64,000 nt of DNA from Rhynchopus euleeides. Lineage: Eukaryota; Euglenozoa; Diplonemea; Diplonemida; Diplonemidae. Under the pieces are notes generated by a model that saw only the letters and a program-made list of their open reading frames with translations, made no database searches and was not told the origin of the DNA. Positions 10,206 through 19,892 of this stretch are shown piece after piece. The position numbers were made by a program, and so were the translations under genes. Every line of letters starts with the position of its first letter. Position 1 is the first letter of the stretch. Where the stretch lies: positions 434,001 through 498,000 of the forward strand of contig OY723255.1 of assembly GCA_963210315.1 (NCBI GenBank), in the 5' to 3' direction.

Positions 10206-10439
10206 CCAGTTGGCCAGCAAGGCGAACGGTACGTGGGACAGACTTCCCTTCCATCCTTGTGCGCGCCCTGTCGACTGGGGAAAACTTAGAAAAAGTTTTT
10301 TCCTCTGCGAAACAACCTTAGAAAAAAATTCCCCTAACAAAATTCTTAGAAAAAAACTTTTTTTCCCCTTACAAAAATTCTTAGAAAAAAAGTTCAGAAT
10401 CCTGAAAGTGGGGAACAAGCCCCCCAGTTAGGAACAGCC

Positions 10440-11855
10440 CTGCCTGGGACCCCCCGTGTATAAGTCCCCCCCCCCCCCCTTACCCCCGTGTTTACTGGGG
10501 GGGGTCGAATATAAGATGTACCTCGAATACAAGATGTACCTGGGACCCCCCGTGTTTAAGTCCCCCCCCTGGAGGCGATTTTCGGCCGGGGGGGACTTAA
10601 ACACGGGGGGGGCGGACCTAAACACGGGGGGGGCTTAAACACGGGGGTGGCACAGTGGAGACCAAGAAGACCTCTTCCTCTGCTGTCGTAGGGGGGTAAT
10701 TCCGGTCCGGATGGACTTTTGGCACCCCACTTTTCGACTCTGACAGCACCTGGAGGGCCTAGGGGCCACCTGATGACCCTCCAGACCAGCCCACCCCCGT
10801 GTTTAGGTCCCCCTGTGTTTAAGTCCCCCCCCTGCCAGACCCCCAGGGGGGGACTTAAACACGGGGGTAAGGGGGGGGGGACTTATACACGGGGGGTCCC
10901 AGGTACCTTGAATATAAGATGTATTTTGAAATCCCAAAATATAAATGGAATATAAGATGTACCTGGGACCCCCCGTGTTTAAGTCCCCCCCCTGGAGGCG
11001 ATTTTCGGCCGGGGGGGACTTAAACACGGGGGGGGCGGACCTAAACACAGGGGGGGCTTAAACACGGGGGTGGCACAGTGGAGACCAAGAAGACCTCTTC
11101 CTCTGCTGTCGTAGGGGGGTAATTCCGGTCCGGATGGACTTTTGGCACCCCACTTTTCGACTCAGACAGCACCTGGAGGGCCTAGGGGCCACCTGATGAC
11201 CCTCCAGACCAGCCCACCCCCGTGTTTAGGTCCCCCTGTGTTTAAGTCCCCCCCCTGCCAGACCCCCAGGGGGGGACTTAAACACGGGGGTAAGGGGGGG
11301 GGACTTATACACGGGGGGTCCCAGGTACATCTTATATTCGACTTTTCTGTTTACAGTGTCCACTAGGCACTGGAAAATGCCATAAAAAAGCGAAATTTGA
11401 ACATAAGATGTACATCTTATGTTCAAATGTGTTCAAATATGGGCAAATTTTATGTTTTTTGAAAATGCAAATTATGGCTCCCGTACACGCATATTATAAG
11501 ATGTACATCTTATATTCGACCCCCCCCAGTAAGTCCCCCCCTGGGGGTCTGGCAGGGGGGGGACTTAAACACAGGGGGACCTAAACACGGGGGTGGGCTG
11601 GTCTGTAGGGTCATCAGGTGGCCCCTAGGCCCTCCAGGTGCTGTCAGAGTCGAAAAGTGGGGTGCCAAAAGTCCATCCGGACCGGAATTACCCCCCTACG
11701 ACAGCAGAGGAAGAGGTCTTCTTGGTCTCCACTGTGCCACCCCCGTGTTTAAGCCCCCCCTGTGTTTAGGTCCGCCCCCCCCGTGTTTAAGTCCCCCCCG
11801 GCCGAAAATCGCCTCCAGGGGGGGGACTTAAACACGGGGGGTCCCAGGCACTTTT
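10440..11855. repeat. Three copies of a roughly 360-bp 'ACACGGGGG' repeat
   Basis: Two direct copies (about 10541-10905 and 10968-11328) and one inverted copy (about 11528-11850). Each carries TTAAACACGGGGG arrays around a unique core (AGTGGAGACCAAGAAGACCT, then AATTCCGGTCCGGATGG). Partial copies lie near 725-755 and 17745-17815. Bases 11395-11426 are a perfect 32-bp palindrome (half-site TTTGAACATAAGATGT), echoed by ATAAGATGTACATCTTAT near 11495. No coding is visible. Confidence 0.8.
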
Positions 11856-11859
11856 TTTA

Positions 11860-12090
11860 TTCGCGCGAAAAATAGGGGTGCTTTTTTTTTTTAAGCACAC
11901 TCGTGTGAGCGGAAAGCGCCCCACCACAGCTGCAACCAAACGTGCTCTATACACTAACCCCACCCTTCATCAGGCTCAGGGTGTGATCAGTTCAGGGTTT
12001 TGTGTGTAGAAGCGTCAACGCAACAAACAAAAGGAAATTCATCAGAGCGGTTGTAGCTGTGAAGTGATAGGGCGCTTTTCGCGCGAAAAA
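11860..12090. repeat. About 230-bp MITE-like repeat, right copy
   Basis: Direct copy of 8955-9190 with a few changes, again embedded in GCGCGAAAAA/TTTTTTCGCGCG tracts. The stretch 9200-11860 between the pair may be an insertion or duplication product. Confidence 0.65.
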
Positions 12091-12424
12091 AATGGGCGTT
12101 TTTTTTATTCGCGCGAAAAAAAGGAGCACTTTTTTTTTCGCGTCCGACGCACGAAAAAAAAGGCCTTCGCGCCAAGGAAAACTATGCAACATAAAGGCCG
12201 ACCTCCGGAGCGCAGAGGAACTCCTGCATGAATGCCGGCACCTTCGTGACTCTCAGCGACTCCCACTCAATCTCCTTCGCCTTGAAGAGAGAGCGGGTAG
12301 ACATATTGCGCACAAGCGGTAGTTTTTTTGTTTGTGCGCTGGTTCGTTACCTGTGGGGTACATGGGTGAACACATGCGCTGCCAACAGTCTTCTTTGCTA
12401 GAGACCAGGAGCCTGGTTAGCGCA

Positions 12425-12663
12425 AAAAAGATGAAGTGAAGGGTGTTCTGAGGTAGTTTAGAATTACTGGGAGGCAAATGCAAGACGTACGGCTTCTATT
12501 CAAGGTTTTTGGGTGCAGAAAGTGCCTGCAATATCCAAGTTGAACAGAAGCTGTCCGTCTTGTATTTAAATCCCCCCTCAGTAAAGATACGGGGGACACA
12601 CTTGCGCGGGGGTGAAATGGTGTCGCATGTCAGGGCTCCCACTCACTCCGGCACCCACTCGTT
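12425..12663. repeat. 239-bp direct repeat, right copy
   Basis: Matches 7563-7801. Sequence diverges abruptly after CACTCGTTC in both copies (GGAATTTT on the left, ACCCACTC on the right), marking a sharp breakpoint. Confidence 0.8.
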
Positions 12664-14500
12664 CACCCACTCACCTGCACAAGGCGAGGGTGTGGAAGCG
12701 TCACTGTATCCACCACACCCACAGTGAGAGAGAGAGAGAGCGACGGGCGCCGGGCATTCTCGCAACAGGGATACCCACACTTCAAGAATACGAGAGAGTG
12801 AGAGAGAGACTGGCAGCGGAAACTTTCAACCAGAAACCGATTCCAGTGGGTCCACACAAGCTGATTTGAACGGGTTGGTTCGCACAGCACACAGAACACA
12901 AAACACACGACGGTTCATAATGGGGTCCAGAAAGTATGCCAGTCATGAGCGGCACCGAAGCACCTGCCAGACTGCCACGTGACAGGGATGCAACAAAGAA
13001 TGGTTAGAGCAAGGAGAAGAAGAAGAAGAAGAAGAAGGCGAGGCCTGTGCCTTGGCCCTCTCTTCCACACAGTTGAATGTTTGTCTTGTTTGTGTGGGGG
13101 CCAGGCACCAACTGCCACCGATGGGAAGCAGTGCACGCACTCTGCCCACAGGTGGGCGTGCGCTGGGAACACAAGGGCAAGAGAGATGTGGCTTCGCTGC
13201 AGTGCAAGGACCACGATCCTGTATGACCAGGCTAAGTGCACACCCCTTTGTGGGAAGGAAATGATGATTGCAATGTGGAAATGAGAAGCAGTTTCCGGGT
13301 GGTGTGGAATGGGATGGAGTGGGGGGACGCCAGGAATGCAGGCCCTAAGCTGGGAGAGGGTGAAGGGCGCGCCCCTTGCTTGACTCACAGAGGGGGGGCG
13401 GGGGAGGGGATCGGTTTTTCAGCGTGTGTCAGTTGCATCCCTTCAAGAGGGACGCGTGGGCTGGCACAACATGATAAACGGATGCGCCCCTTAGCCCCCC
13501 CTCTTTCAATTCAGGGTCGCGACAAGCTCTGCCCATTCTCCTCCTCATGTAGGAGCGTTCTCCCATCGCAAGTGCCTGAACCAGACACACGCTCTACAAT
13601 AAACCGACACTGTCACACACGCTATACAATAAACCGATAATTTCACACACGCTGCTTTATTCGCTCCACAAGTGTCCTTTCGTTTGCTTCACTCACTCGC
13701 TACAGGGAAACAGGAAGGGAGAAGAAGCCTTGCTGTTTTGTTGACCCATCGCTTCCACCACCACAAAAAAAGGAACCAGACTTTTGGCGTTTGTTAACTG
13801 CATCCACCCTTCTTACCCAAACCCCAAACCTTGACCTTTCCTGGAAGACCTTCGAAGTGCCTCGCCTGCCTGAAACAGAAAGGGCGGCGGAGCACAGGAG
13901 GAAAACGGGTGGCGTGTATGGTGTCGCAGCGCTTGAAAGTAATGTAGACCAACACACTGGCGTGTGTTGGTCTACATGGGCCCGTTGTTTGTGCGCCAAA
14001 TACGGGGGGAAACATAAGCGACCCTGTAGCCTGTTGACATGGGGGTAGGCTTTTGTCTGTACCACGGTGGCTTCAAAGGAGAAGATGGAACAATAAGAAA
14101 GGGCGAAGCCAGTGAATACCGACGACAGATCCCACCAAAGAGGTGTTGGGGCGTTCTGCCTGGCAATGCCGATCCCCGATCGTGCGCTTCTTCGCACTGC
14201 AGGAATAGGAAGGGGGACGGCGGGCGCAAGGAAGCAGGGGTCTGGGCTTCTCTGTACAGCACGAATCGGCCCAACTGCACTCCGACGCCCTCGCTGGCGG
14301 GATGGTTCCCGTCCAGCGCCCTTTATTCTGCGCGGTCTCGGCGTTGCATGGGGTAGGGGGGGGGGGGGGGGAGGGATGAAGAGAAACTGTTTCCCGGAAG
14401 AGCTGCTCCGTTTCACGAGGAAAATGGAAAGGGAAAGAAGGGAGGCTGGAACCAACCCTTCCCTCCTGCAGAGTTTGTGGCTGGTGCCGCCCTTCGCGCG
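12664..14500. other. Intergenic, no gene seen
   Basis: Includes a GAA microsatellite (about 13013-13037), a GTTGACC...TCCACCACC repeat block (about 13736-13900), and a hairpin at 13945-13975 (GTAGACCAACACAC with its complement). Open frames on either strand lack conserved composition. Confidence 0.5.
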
Positions 14501-14504
14501 CTGT

Positions 14505-14720
14505 AAAAAATCGTACTCCTTCCGCTATAATAAGAGAAACACCCTGTCCTGCCCAGCAACTGCAAAGAGGCAGATCCGGGCTACTTTTCGTTGAGCGCAC
14601 ACTCCTGTGTCAAAGGCTGTGAAAGCCCCTGTGAAGTGGCAGGAAGGTGATCCTTACATAGCTTCAGTCGTACGATATCCTTCGTTACTTTGCGACTTCG
14701 CTACGCTTCGTCGCTCGGTA
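14505..14720. repeat. About 210-bp interspersed repeat, inverted relative of 27078-27290
   Basis: Bases from AAAAATCGTACTCCTT through CGCTACGCTTCGTCGCTCG reappear as the reverse complement at 27078-27290 with few changes. The end nearest 14700 carries short CTTCG-type repeats. A mobile non-coding element is likely. Confidence 0.7.
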
Positions 14721-14741
14721 AAAAAAGAAGAAAATGATAAG

Positions 14742-15241
14742 AGTTGATCGTGTGGCAAACGGTGGGAAGCATTTCCCTCAACACGTATCCCTTGCAGGGA
14801 CTGTGTTGGTTGCAAAACAAAGCATGCAACAGAAGAGAACTCTCCGGAGGCACCTCACACGATGGCTGGGAGAGAACGGTGGATGAAGGAATGCGATGGT
14901 GAAGACAAGCCTGCAACCCGTGTTGGAAACTCGGCAATCCTTTCTGTTGGAACGCAGACCCCACTCTTTGTGTACACCACTCCCCGGTCTGATGAAGTGG
15001 TGCGAGTGGACGCACAATCCAGCTAAAGGCACAGAAAGTTTCCCCAGTTGGCTACGCCGAACTAACAATAGACAAAACAAAACACACCAACAAGGGTGTC
15101 AAGGGGGCGCTGTGCAGGGTGTGTGGACACACTCCCACAGCGCGTCGGTTGACCGAATATTAGGCGATGCACGGCACGCTCACAGGCTAAGGTACTGTGC
15201 CAGTCACGCACGTGCCTGAGCCATAGGCCCAGCATTGGTGG
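14742..15241. other. Intergenic between repeats and the secreted WD40 gene
   Basis: Bases 14742-14812 duplicate 5072-5142. The rest (downstream of the minus-strand WD40 gene) has no convincing coding or RNA feature. Confidence 0.5.
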
Positions 15242-16201
15242 TTACGGCGGGGACGGTGTCGCAGCTGCAAACAGAAGAAGTTCTCCTGTCAAGTCGTAAG
15301 TTACTGTCACGAACTGGTGGCTCTGGCGCATGTATGCCACCCCGAAATTTTTTGTGGAACCTGTGACGTACTCCTGCAGCAGACTCCCGGTGATCACGGA
15401 GTATTCCCTGGCGTACCCATTGGTACCCGCAACCACCACAGCAGAGGAGTCGTAGTTGATGTCCAGGTCATACACATCGCTGGGGTACGTGATGGTGAGG
15501 TGGGTGGAATAGTCGCTGAACCGATGGATCTGCACGTTATCGGTGGCGGTGTCGGACTCAGTCACAAAGTACTGCCCATCTTGCGACACACTGAAACCGA
15601 ACCGATGGTACGAGCGGTCCATGAGTGCCTTCAGGACTGTCTCAGTGCTGACATCCCAAACAATCACTGTCCCGTTCGTGGAACCGCTGACGATCTTGGT
15701 CCCATCCGGTGAGTAGGCAAGATCGTACACGGAATGTCCGGTGGAGTGGCCCACCAGGGTCGACACCAGCGTGCCGTCAGCAGCATTCCAGATGTGGAGC
15801 CCGCCAGACGCATGTCCAGTCGCAAGATAGGCACCACTAGGCGAGTACGCCACGCTGAAGCAGTGGTCCTTCGACCCGTCAGACCACATCTCAGTCCCGC
15901 TGCTCACATTCACGACTGCGACCTTCGGAGCAACAGTGACGGCGACAGCTGATGCATCAGGAGACAATGCGACGTGCCTTGCTGCGCCGTATGTCGGGAT
16001 GGGCGGAGAGGTGCCTGTGGTCAGGTTGTGCAGCGCCAAACCGTTGAGCCCACCCACAGCGATCAACGTGTCATCGTGTGAAATCGACAGTTGCCGGGCC
16101 CTTGCGGTCGTCCCGATGACAGCCACGCATGCCGAATCGACACCTGCGGGACAAGCTAGACTCCCGATGCACAAGGGCATCAGCGCCGCTACGACTGCCA
16201 T
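15242..16201 (-). CDS. Secreted or lumenal WD40-repeat protein
   Basis: A 319-residue protein from the ATG at 16201 (context GCCATGG). An upstream in-frame ATG at 16276 would add 25 Pro/Arg-rich residues and bury the signal peptide. The N-terminus MAVVAALMPLCIGSLACPAG looks like a signal peptide with a cleavage site near the Ala/Cys-rich end. WD40 units follow: ISHDDTLIAVGG, LSPDASAVAVT, YSPSGAYLATGHASGGLHIW, YSPDGTKIVSGSTNGTVIVWD, then weaker blades. It lacks the Ubl domain of the tandem family and is only distantly related. A WD40 propeller behind a signal peptide is unusual; location and ligand are unknown. Confidence 0.75.
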   Translation of the reverse strand: MAVVAALMPLCIGSLACPAGVDSACVAVIGTTARARQLSISHDDTLIAVGGLNGLALHNLTTGTSPPIPTYGAARHVALSPDASAVAVTVAPKVAVVNVSSGTEMWSDGSKDHCFSVAYSPSGAYLATGHASGGLHIWNAADGTLVSTLVGHSTGHSVYDLAYSPDGTKIVSGSTNGTVIVWDVSTETVLKALMDRSYHRFGFSVSQDGQYFVTESDTATDNVQIHRFSDYSTHLTITYPSDVYDLDINYDSSAVVVAGTNGYAREYSVITGSLLQEYVTGSTKNFGVAYMRQSHQFVTVTYDLTGELLLFAAATPSPP

Positions 16202-16291
16202 GGCTCCCTGTCTCCTGCGCGTGTGCCCCCTTGTATCTGTGGGGGTGGTGGGGGGTGCAACAACGCGTTGCTGCATGTCACCATCTGTGGA

Positions 16292-16327
16292 ATGCCAAAA
16301 TGTGACTTGAAAAGTGTGCCAAGAGCG
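16292..16327 (-). promoter_or_regulatory. Upstream block shared with Ubl-WD40 paralogue 3
   Basis: Counterpart of 6543-6578 (core TGTGACTTGAAAAGTGTG), about 90-126 nt upstream of the ATG at 16201. The flanking ATGTCACC-CTG also matches. Regulatory function is an inference from the conserved position. Confidence 0.45.
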
Positions 16328-16926
16328 GGGTGGGCAGGTCTGCTGACTGCATCCCGGTCACCTCAGGTCGCCACTTCCTGAACCAGACCCACATTCTGGG
16401 GGTGAGAATTGGCACCTCCGCCACAAAAATGACCCGCTACGCACGGATGCCGAACTGTACGCACAAGAGGGGCTATTGTGGGGGGGATGTCGGAACCACA
16501 TGGGAGCTCGCCTAGGGTGCACACCTGTAAATACACAGCGGCACACCCCATCCCCTCCCCGTCACCTGTGTAGCAGGAGTTCACACCCCTCGTTTTTACC
16601 ATACAAAAACACAGGGCAGATTTGTGCAAACCCGGAGGAAATACAATATTACGCACAAATACTTTCCTACACGATGCACCACCCACCACACGAAAGAAAA
16701 GAAACAGAACTTGTTTGTTGACCGCATCCAACTTTTTTTTTCTCTTTCTCGCCCAACCCCCAACTGATCTTTCCCCCCGGAACGTCCTTCGAAGTGTCTT
16801 GCCTGCCTGAAGTACAGAAAAGGTGGAGGAGCACAGGAGGAAGTGAGTAGTGTTAGTCGTGTTGCAACGCTTGGAAAGTATTTCCTTCAATACACTGGCG
16901 TGTGTTGGTCGAACACTTGTGAGCAG

Positions 16927-17066
16927 AAAATGTCACTCCACCACAGCCAAACGTGCTCCGCACACCACTAGCCTCCCCCATCACAGGAGTTGAGGCATTT
17001 GTGTATGGAAGCGTCAACGCATCACAAACAAAATACGAGTAAAGAGCGGCTGTACTCTGACATTTT
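16927..17066 (-). mobile_element. 140-bp MITE (family M1), inverted copy
   Basis: Starts AAAATGTCACTCC and ends with the complementary TGACATTTT. It carries the family core GGAAGCGTCAACGCATCA (reverse of TGATGCGTTGACGCTTCC). Sister copies: 31727-31869, 49057-49198 and the split copy 49219-49283/53851-53944. It has no coding capacity. Confidence 0.75.
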
Positions 17067-17164
17067 CTAGTCAGGACTGGCATCATCACTTCTGTCATGG
17101 TTCCCTGTTTCGTGCACCACGGGGGCCTTCGCTCTGGAGTGAGAAAAGTGAGAAAAAGTGAGCC

Positions 17165-17290
17165 CAAAAATGGAAAAAATGGCAAAAAAAAGAGTGTGGG
17201 GAGTTGGGTCCAGTTTAGCAAAGTTGTCATATTTCTCGGGTGTTTTCTGAATGGGGACACCCGAAGAACCCCATGACGTGGTCATGACAT
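17165..17290. repeat. Relative of the giant element's left subterminal region
   Basis: TGGGGAGTTGGGTCCAGTTT, then TCGGGTGTTTT...GACACCCGAAGAACCC, matches about 42755-42870 near the left end of the 18.8-kb element, and in part 59918-59975. It suggests a solo or decayed relative elsewhere in the locus. Confidence 0.6.
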
Positions 17291-17900
17291 GTCGCGATCT
17301 GCAAAATTGATCTTCACCTGACCGTGAAGACCGGAGGTGGTGAACACAGTGTTATTACGCAAGCACTTTAGTGACGTCCCCACAGTCCAGCGGGATCCGG
17401 TGTGCCAGGTGGGGGGAGGCGTCGTGGCCTTGGGACACCAGGTCAGGTGCGTGTTCCCCGTTGAGGGGAATTCCAAAGAAGACGTGCGGGTTCCCTTGGT
17501 ATTTTGAGCGTCTCATTGTTCCAGGTAGACCGATGCCCCTCCGGCTAAATTGGCCAGGTTGGCGAGGCTTTCATGGCGTGTTAGCACTACACACCACTTC
17601 ATCAGGTTTTTGGTTCCCATGGCGACACCCTCTTCGTCTAGGGTGAGCCTGTAGTGGAGGCAATCTACCTGCGCAGAAATGTCTAGTGCTGTCGAGACCC
17701 CACGGGAGGCAGCGACAGGGGCAGCGAGGAAAACGCTATTACCTGGGATCCCCCGTGTTTAAGCCCCCCCTGGGGGGTCTGGCAAGGGGGGGCTTAACCA
17801 CAGGGGGCCTCAAGTTGTCAATACCACCGCGATGAGCCCGATGACCTGAGGGCCATCCTCCAGCACCCCGTCGAGGGGCGCTGCACCTTCACCCCCTCGC
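17291..17900. other. No intact gene; repeat fragments
   Basis: Bases 17500-17592 (GGCCAGGTTGGCGAGGCT core) resemble 40098-40190 inside the Asteroid-like pseudogene locus. Bases 17745-17815 are a fragment of the ACACGGGGG repeat. Nothing else was recognised. Confidence 0.5.
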
Positions 17901-18466
17901 GAGCGGCTCATGAAAGCGATACAGGAGACGGGCGCTGTACGACGAGGCCGTACGGCTGGGGAAGAACCCAGTTCCGGAGGGGTTCATCCCCGAGGCGATG
18001 AAACGCCTAGTCGGGCGTGAGCTACGGGACTGGGCGGGCCTGGGCGGAGATGCGGGTCGAGACAGGTCGCAGCCCTGCACCTGGCCGCACAAGCTCTGGG
18101 GTTTGCGACGATCCGGCTGCAGGGACCGCGGCGTCGATCCAGCAGCCTGCACGAGGTGTAGCCATGCGGCACCGCCTAGCCCTCCCATCCGGGGCCCCCC
18201 TCCAGCGCGCGCAGTTGCATCGGGGGGACGCGGAGCTGGTGAAGCAGCTCGCGGAGGCCTGCGTCAGGAAGAAGCGTGACGATGGCGAGTTCTGCGAAGC
18301 AAGAGCGCATCAGGTGGCTGCAGGAGGACCTGTGCCAGATCGACGAGAGCACCATCCGCCGCTACATCCCCATGCAGCGTTTGAAGGAGGAGTTCCTGCG
18401 AAGAGCGATGCCCGGGACGCTGTGGAGCAGCTCCAGGCAAGGCTTCAATTTGAGGAACCGCCATAA
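17900..18466 (+). pseudogene. Decayed GC-rich ORF of unknown function
   Basis: Protein-like stretches lie in successive frames: RALYDEAVRLGKNPVPEGF (from about 17928), LHRGDAELVKQLAEACVRKK (about 18216), MASSAKQERIRWLQEDLCQ (ATG at 18282) and DARDAVEQLQARLQFEEPP ending at 18466. Each is helical and charge-patterned, but joining them needs at least two frameshifts. GC-rich hairpin repeats follow immediately. A relic of a foreign or transposon gene is plausible. I do not recognise the family. Confidence 0.35.
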
Positions 18467-18509
18467 ACATCCGCCCCCCCCCCCCCCTCCTGCGCCCCCA
18501 ACCTGTGAA

Positions 18510-18870
18510 CAGACGTTCACTACCGTGGCCTCCGGCGGCTGGGGGGCTCCGCCCCCCAGACCCCCCTGTGGCGTGTCCTTGCGCGACAATTTATCGTCAC
18601 ATCGGGTAGGGCCCGGGCTACCCAGGATGCAGCCCAATTCACACCGAATCTGCGCCCGCCGTATTGCAATTTGGGTTAGCGTGCTGGCATCGCAGCTTGG
18701 CCCGAGGGACCATACCGTGAGTAACCGCGCCCGCCAGGAATAAATGTTCACTCCCATGGCCTCCGGCAGCTGGGCCCCAGACCCCCCTGTCCAGCAGGGA
18801 CAGGCACCCCGTTTGAAAGGCAGCCTACTGGCTCCTGCGTGTCATTTGAACATGATGCACAATGTGCGAA
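18510..18870. repeat. GC-rich hairpin repeats and inverted relative of 1283-1390
   Basis: Two stems (GTGGCCTCCGGCGGCTGGGG type) at about 18515-18567 and 18749-18790. Then comes the inverted counterpart of the block at 1283-1390 (GGGACAGGCACC...TTTGAACATGATGCACAATG). Confidence 0.6.
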
Positions 18871-19379
18871 GTGACGCAAGAGTTCACGCGCCTATTTCAG
18901 GGGGGGGTGCAAGCCGCTGTCGATGCCACGTCATCGTCCGCCAAGCTATACCCCCAACTCGTCAATCATGGGGGAGGTCCTGCACCCCCAAGGAAGATAA
19001 GGATAAACCCCCACCCCCAGCCCCGCGACCCCACCCCGCGCGAAGCGCGGGGTGGGGGTGGGGTCGCGGGGCCGCGCTTCGCGCGGCCCCCCGCGCAACA
19101 GTGCCAGCAGGGGATGTGCTGTCCTGGCGCTGGACGCGGAGGGCGGTGGGGGCGCCGGGGGGGGTGGCGACTGGCCGATGGCCAGGGGTGCTGCGCGTTC
19201 CCGCGCGCTCAAAAAACGATGCGCAAGGGGGCTGGTAAAGTGTGGGCGCGAACCCGACCCGGGAGGCGCGCGTACTGGGGACAACTGCCGAGGCGGGCCG
19301 AGCGGGGTGTGGTCCAAAGCTGGCGGCACGCGAGAGGGACTGACTGGGCGACGGGAGGGGAAGGAGTTGGGGCGGGCAG

Positions 19380-19608
19380 CTGCAACGCGAGGCGCAGTCG
19401 GAACTGGTGCACACCTTCGAGGTCACCGAAAAGGCTGCCGCGGGGCGGGAGCGGATCACCGACGCGTTTGTTGACTTCTGGCACTGGATCCAGGGCGGCT
19501 GCCTGTCACGAAGTAGTCTGCCGGCTGTTCCTGTGGAAGCTCAGCGGGGACACCGGCGGCGACTACGCCGGAAAGCTGGTGACAGTGCTGCACGGGCATG
19601 AAGGGTAA
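19380..19608 (+). pseudogene. Second decayed GC-rich ORF
   Basis: QLQREAQSELVHTFEVTEKA continues through AFVDFWHWIQGGCLS in one frame. Then EVVCRLFLWKLSGDTGG to VLHGHEG and a stop at 19606-19608 continue in another. One frameshift near 19510 separates them. Composition and spacing match the 17.9-18.5 kb relic, so both may derive from one inserted gene block. Function unknown. Bases 19609-19892 hold nothing recognised. Confidence 0.35.
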
Positions 19609-19892
19609 AGGGGGTGCGAACGAGACGGAGGAGCACAGCGCAGGGGCGCGGTAGAGATGTGTGTGACGAGGGCGCGGGTGTCAAAGCTGTGCTTCCTGAG
19701 TGGCGGAGCTGGCGGAGGTAGGCACTGGTAGGCGTGAGGCGACGGCGGGCCGGACGACGCCGTCGAAACCCCGGGATACCTCCCTCGAGGTGGCGACGGG
19801 CAACGGGACGGAAGCCTCAGTTGGTTGCAGCAGGAGGGACGGAGCACTGCGATCGCCGAAAAGCCACTTCGTGACTGCGACGGAGTGGGGGA

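Noticed and set aside
7563..12663. LTR retrotransposon
   Set aside because: Direct repeats exist, but no TG/CA ends, primer-binding site, polypurine tract or gag-pol could be found.
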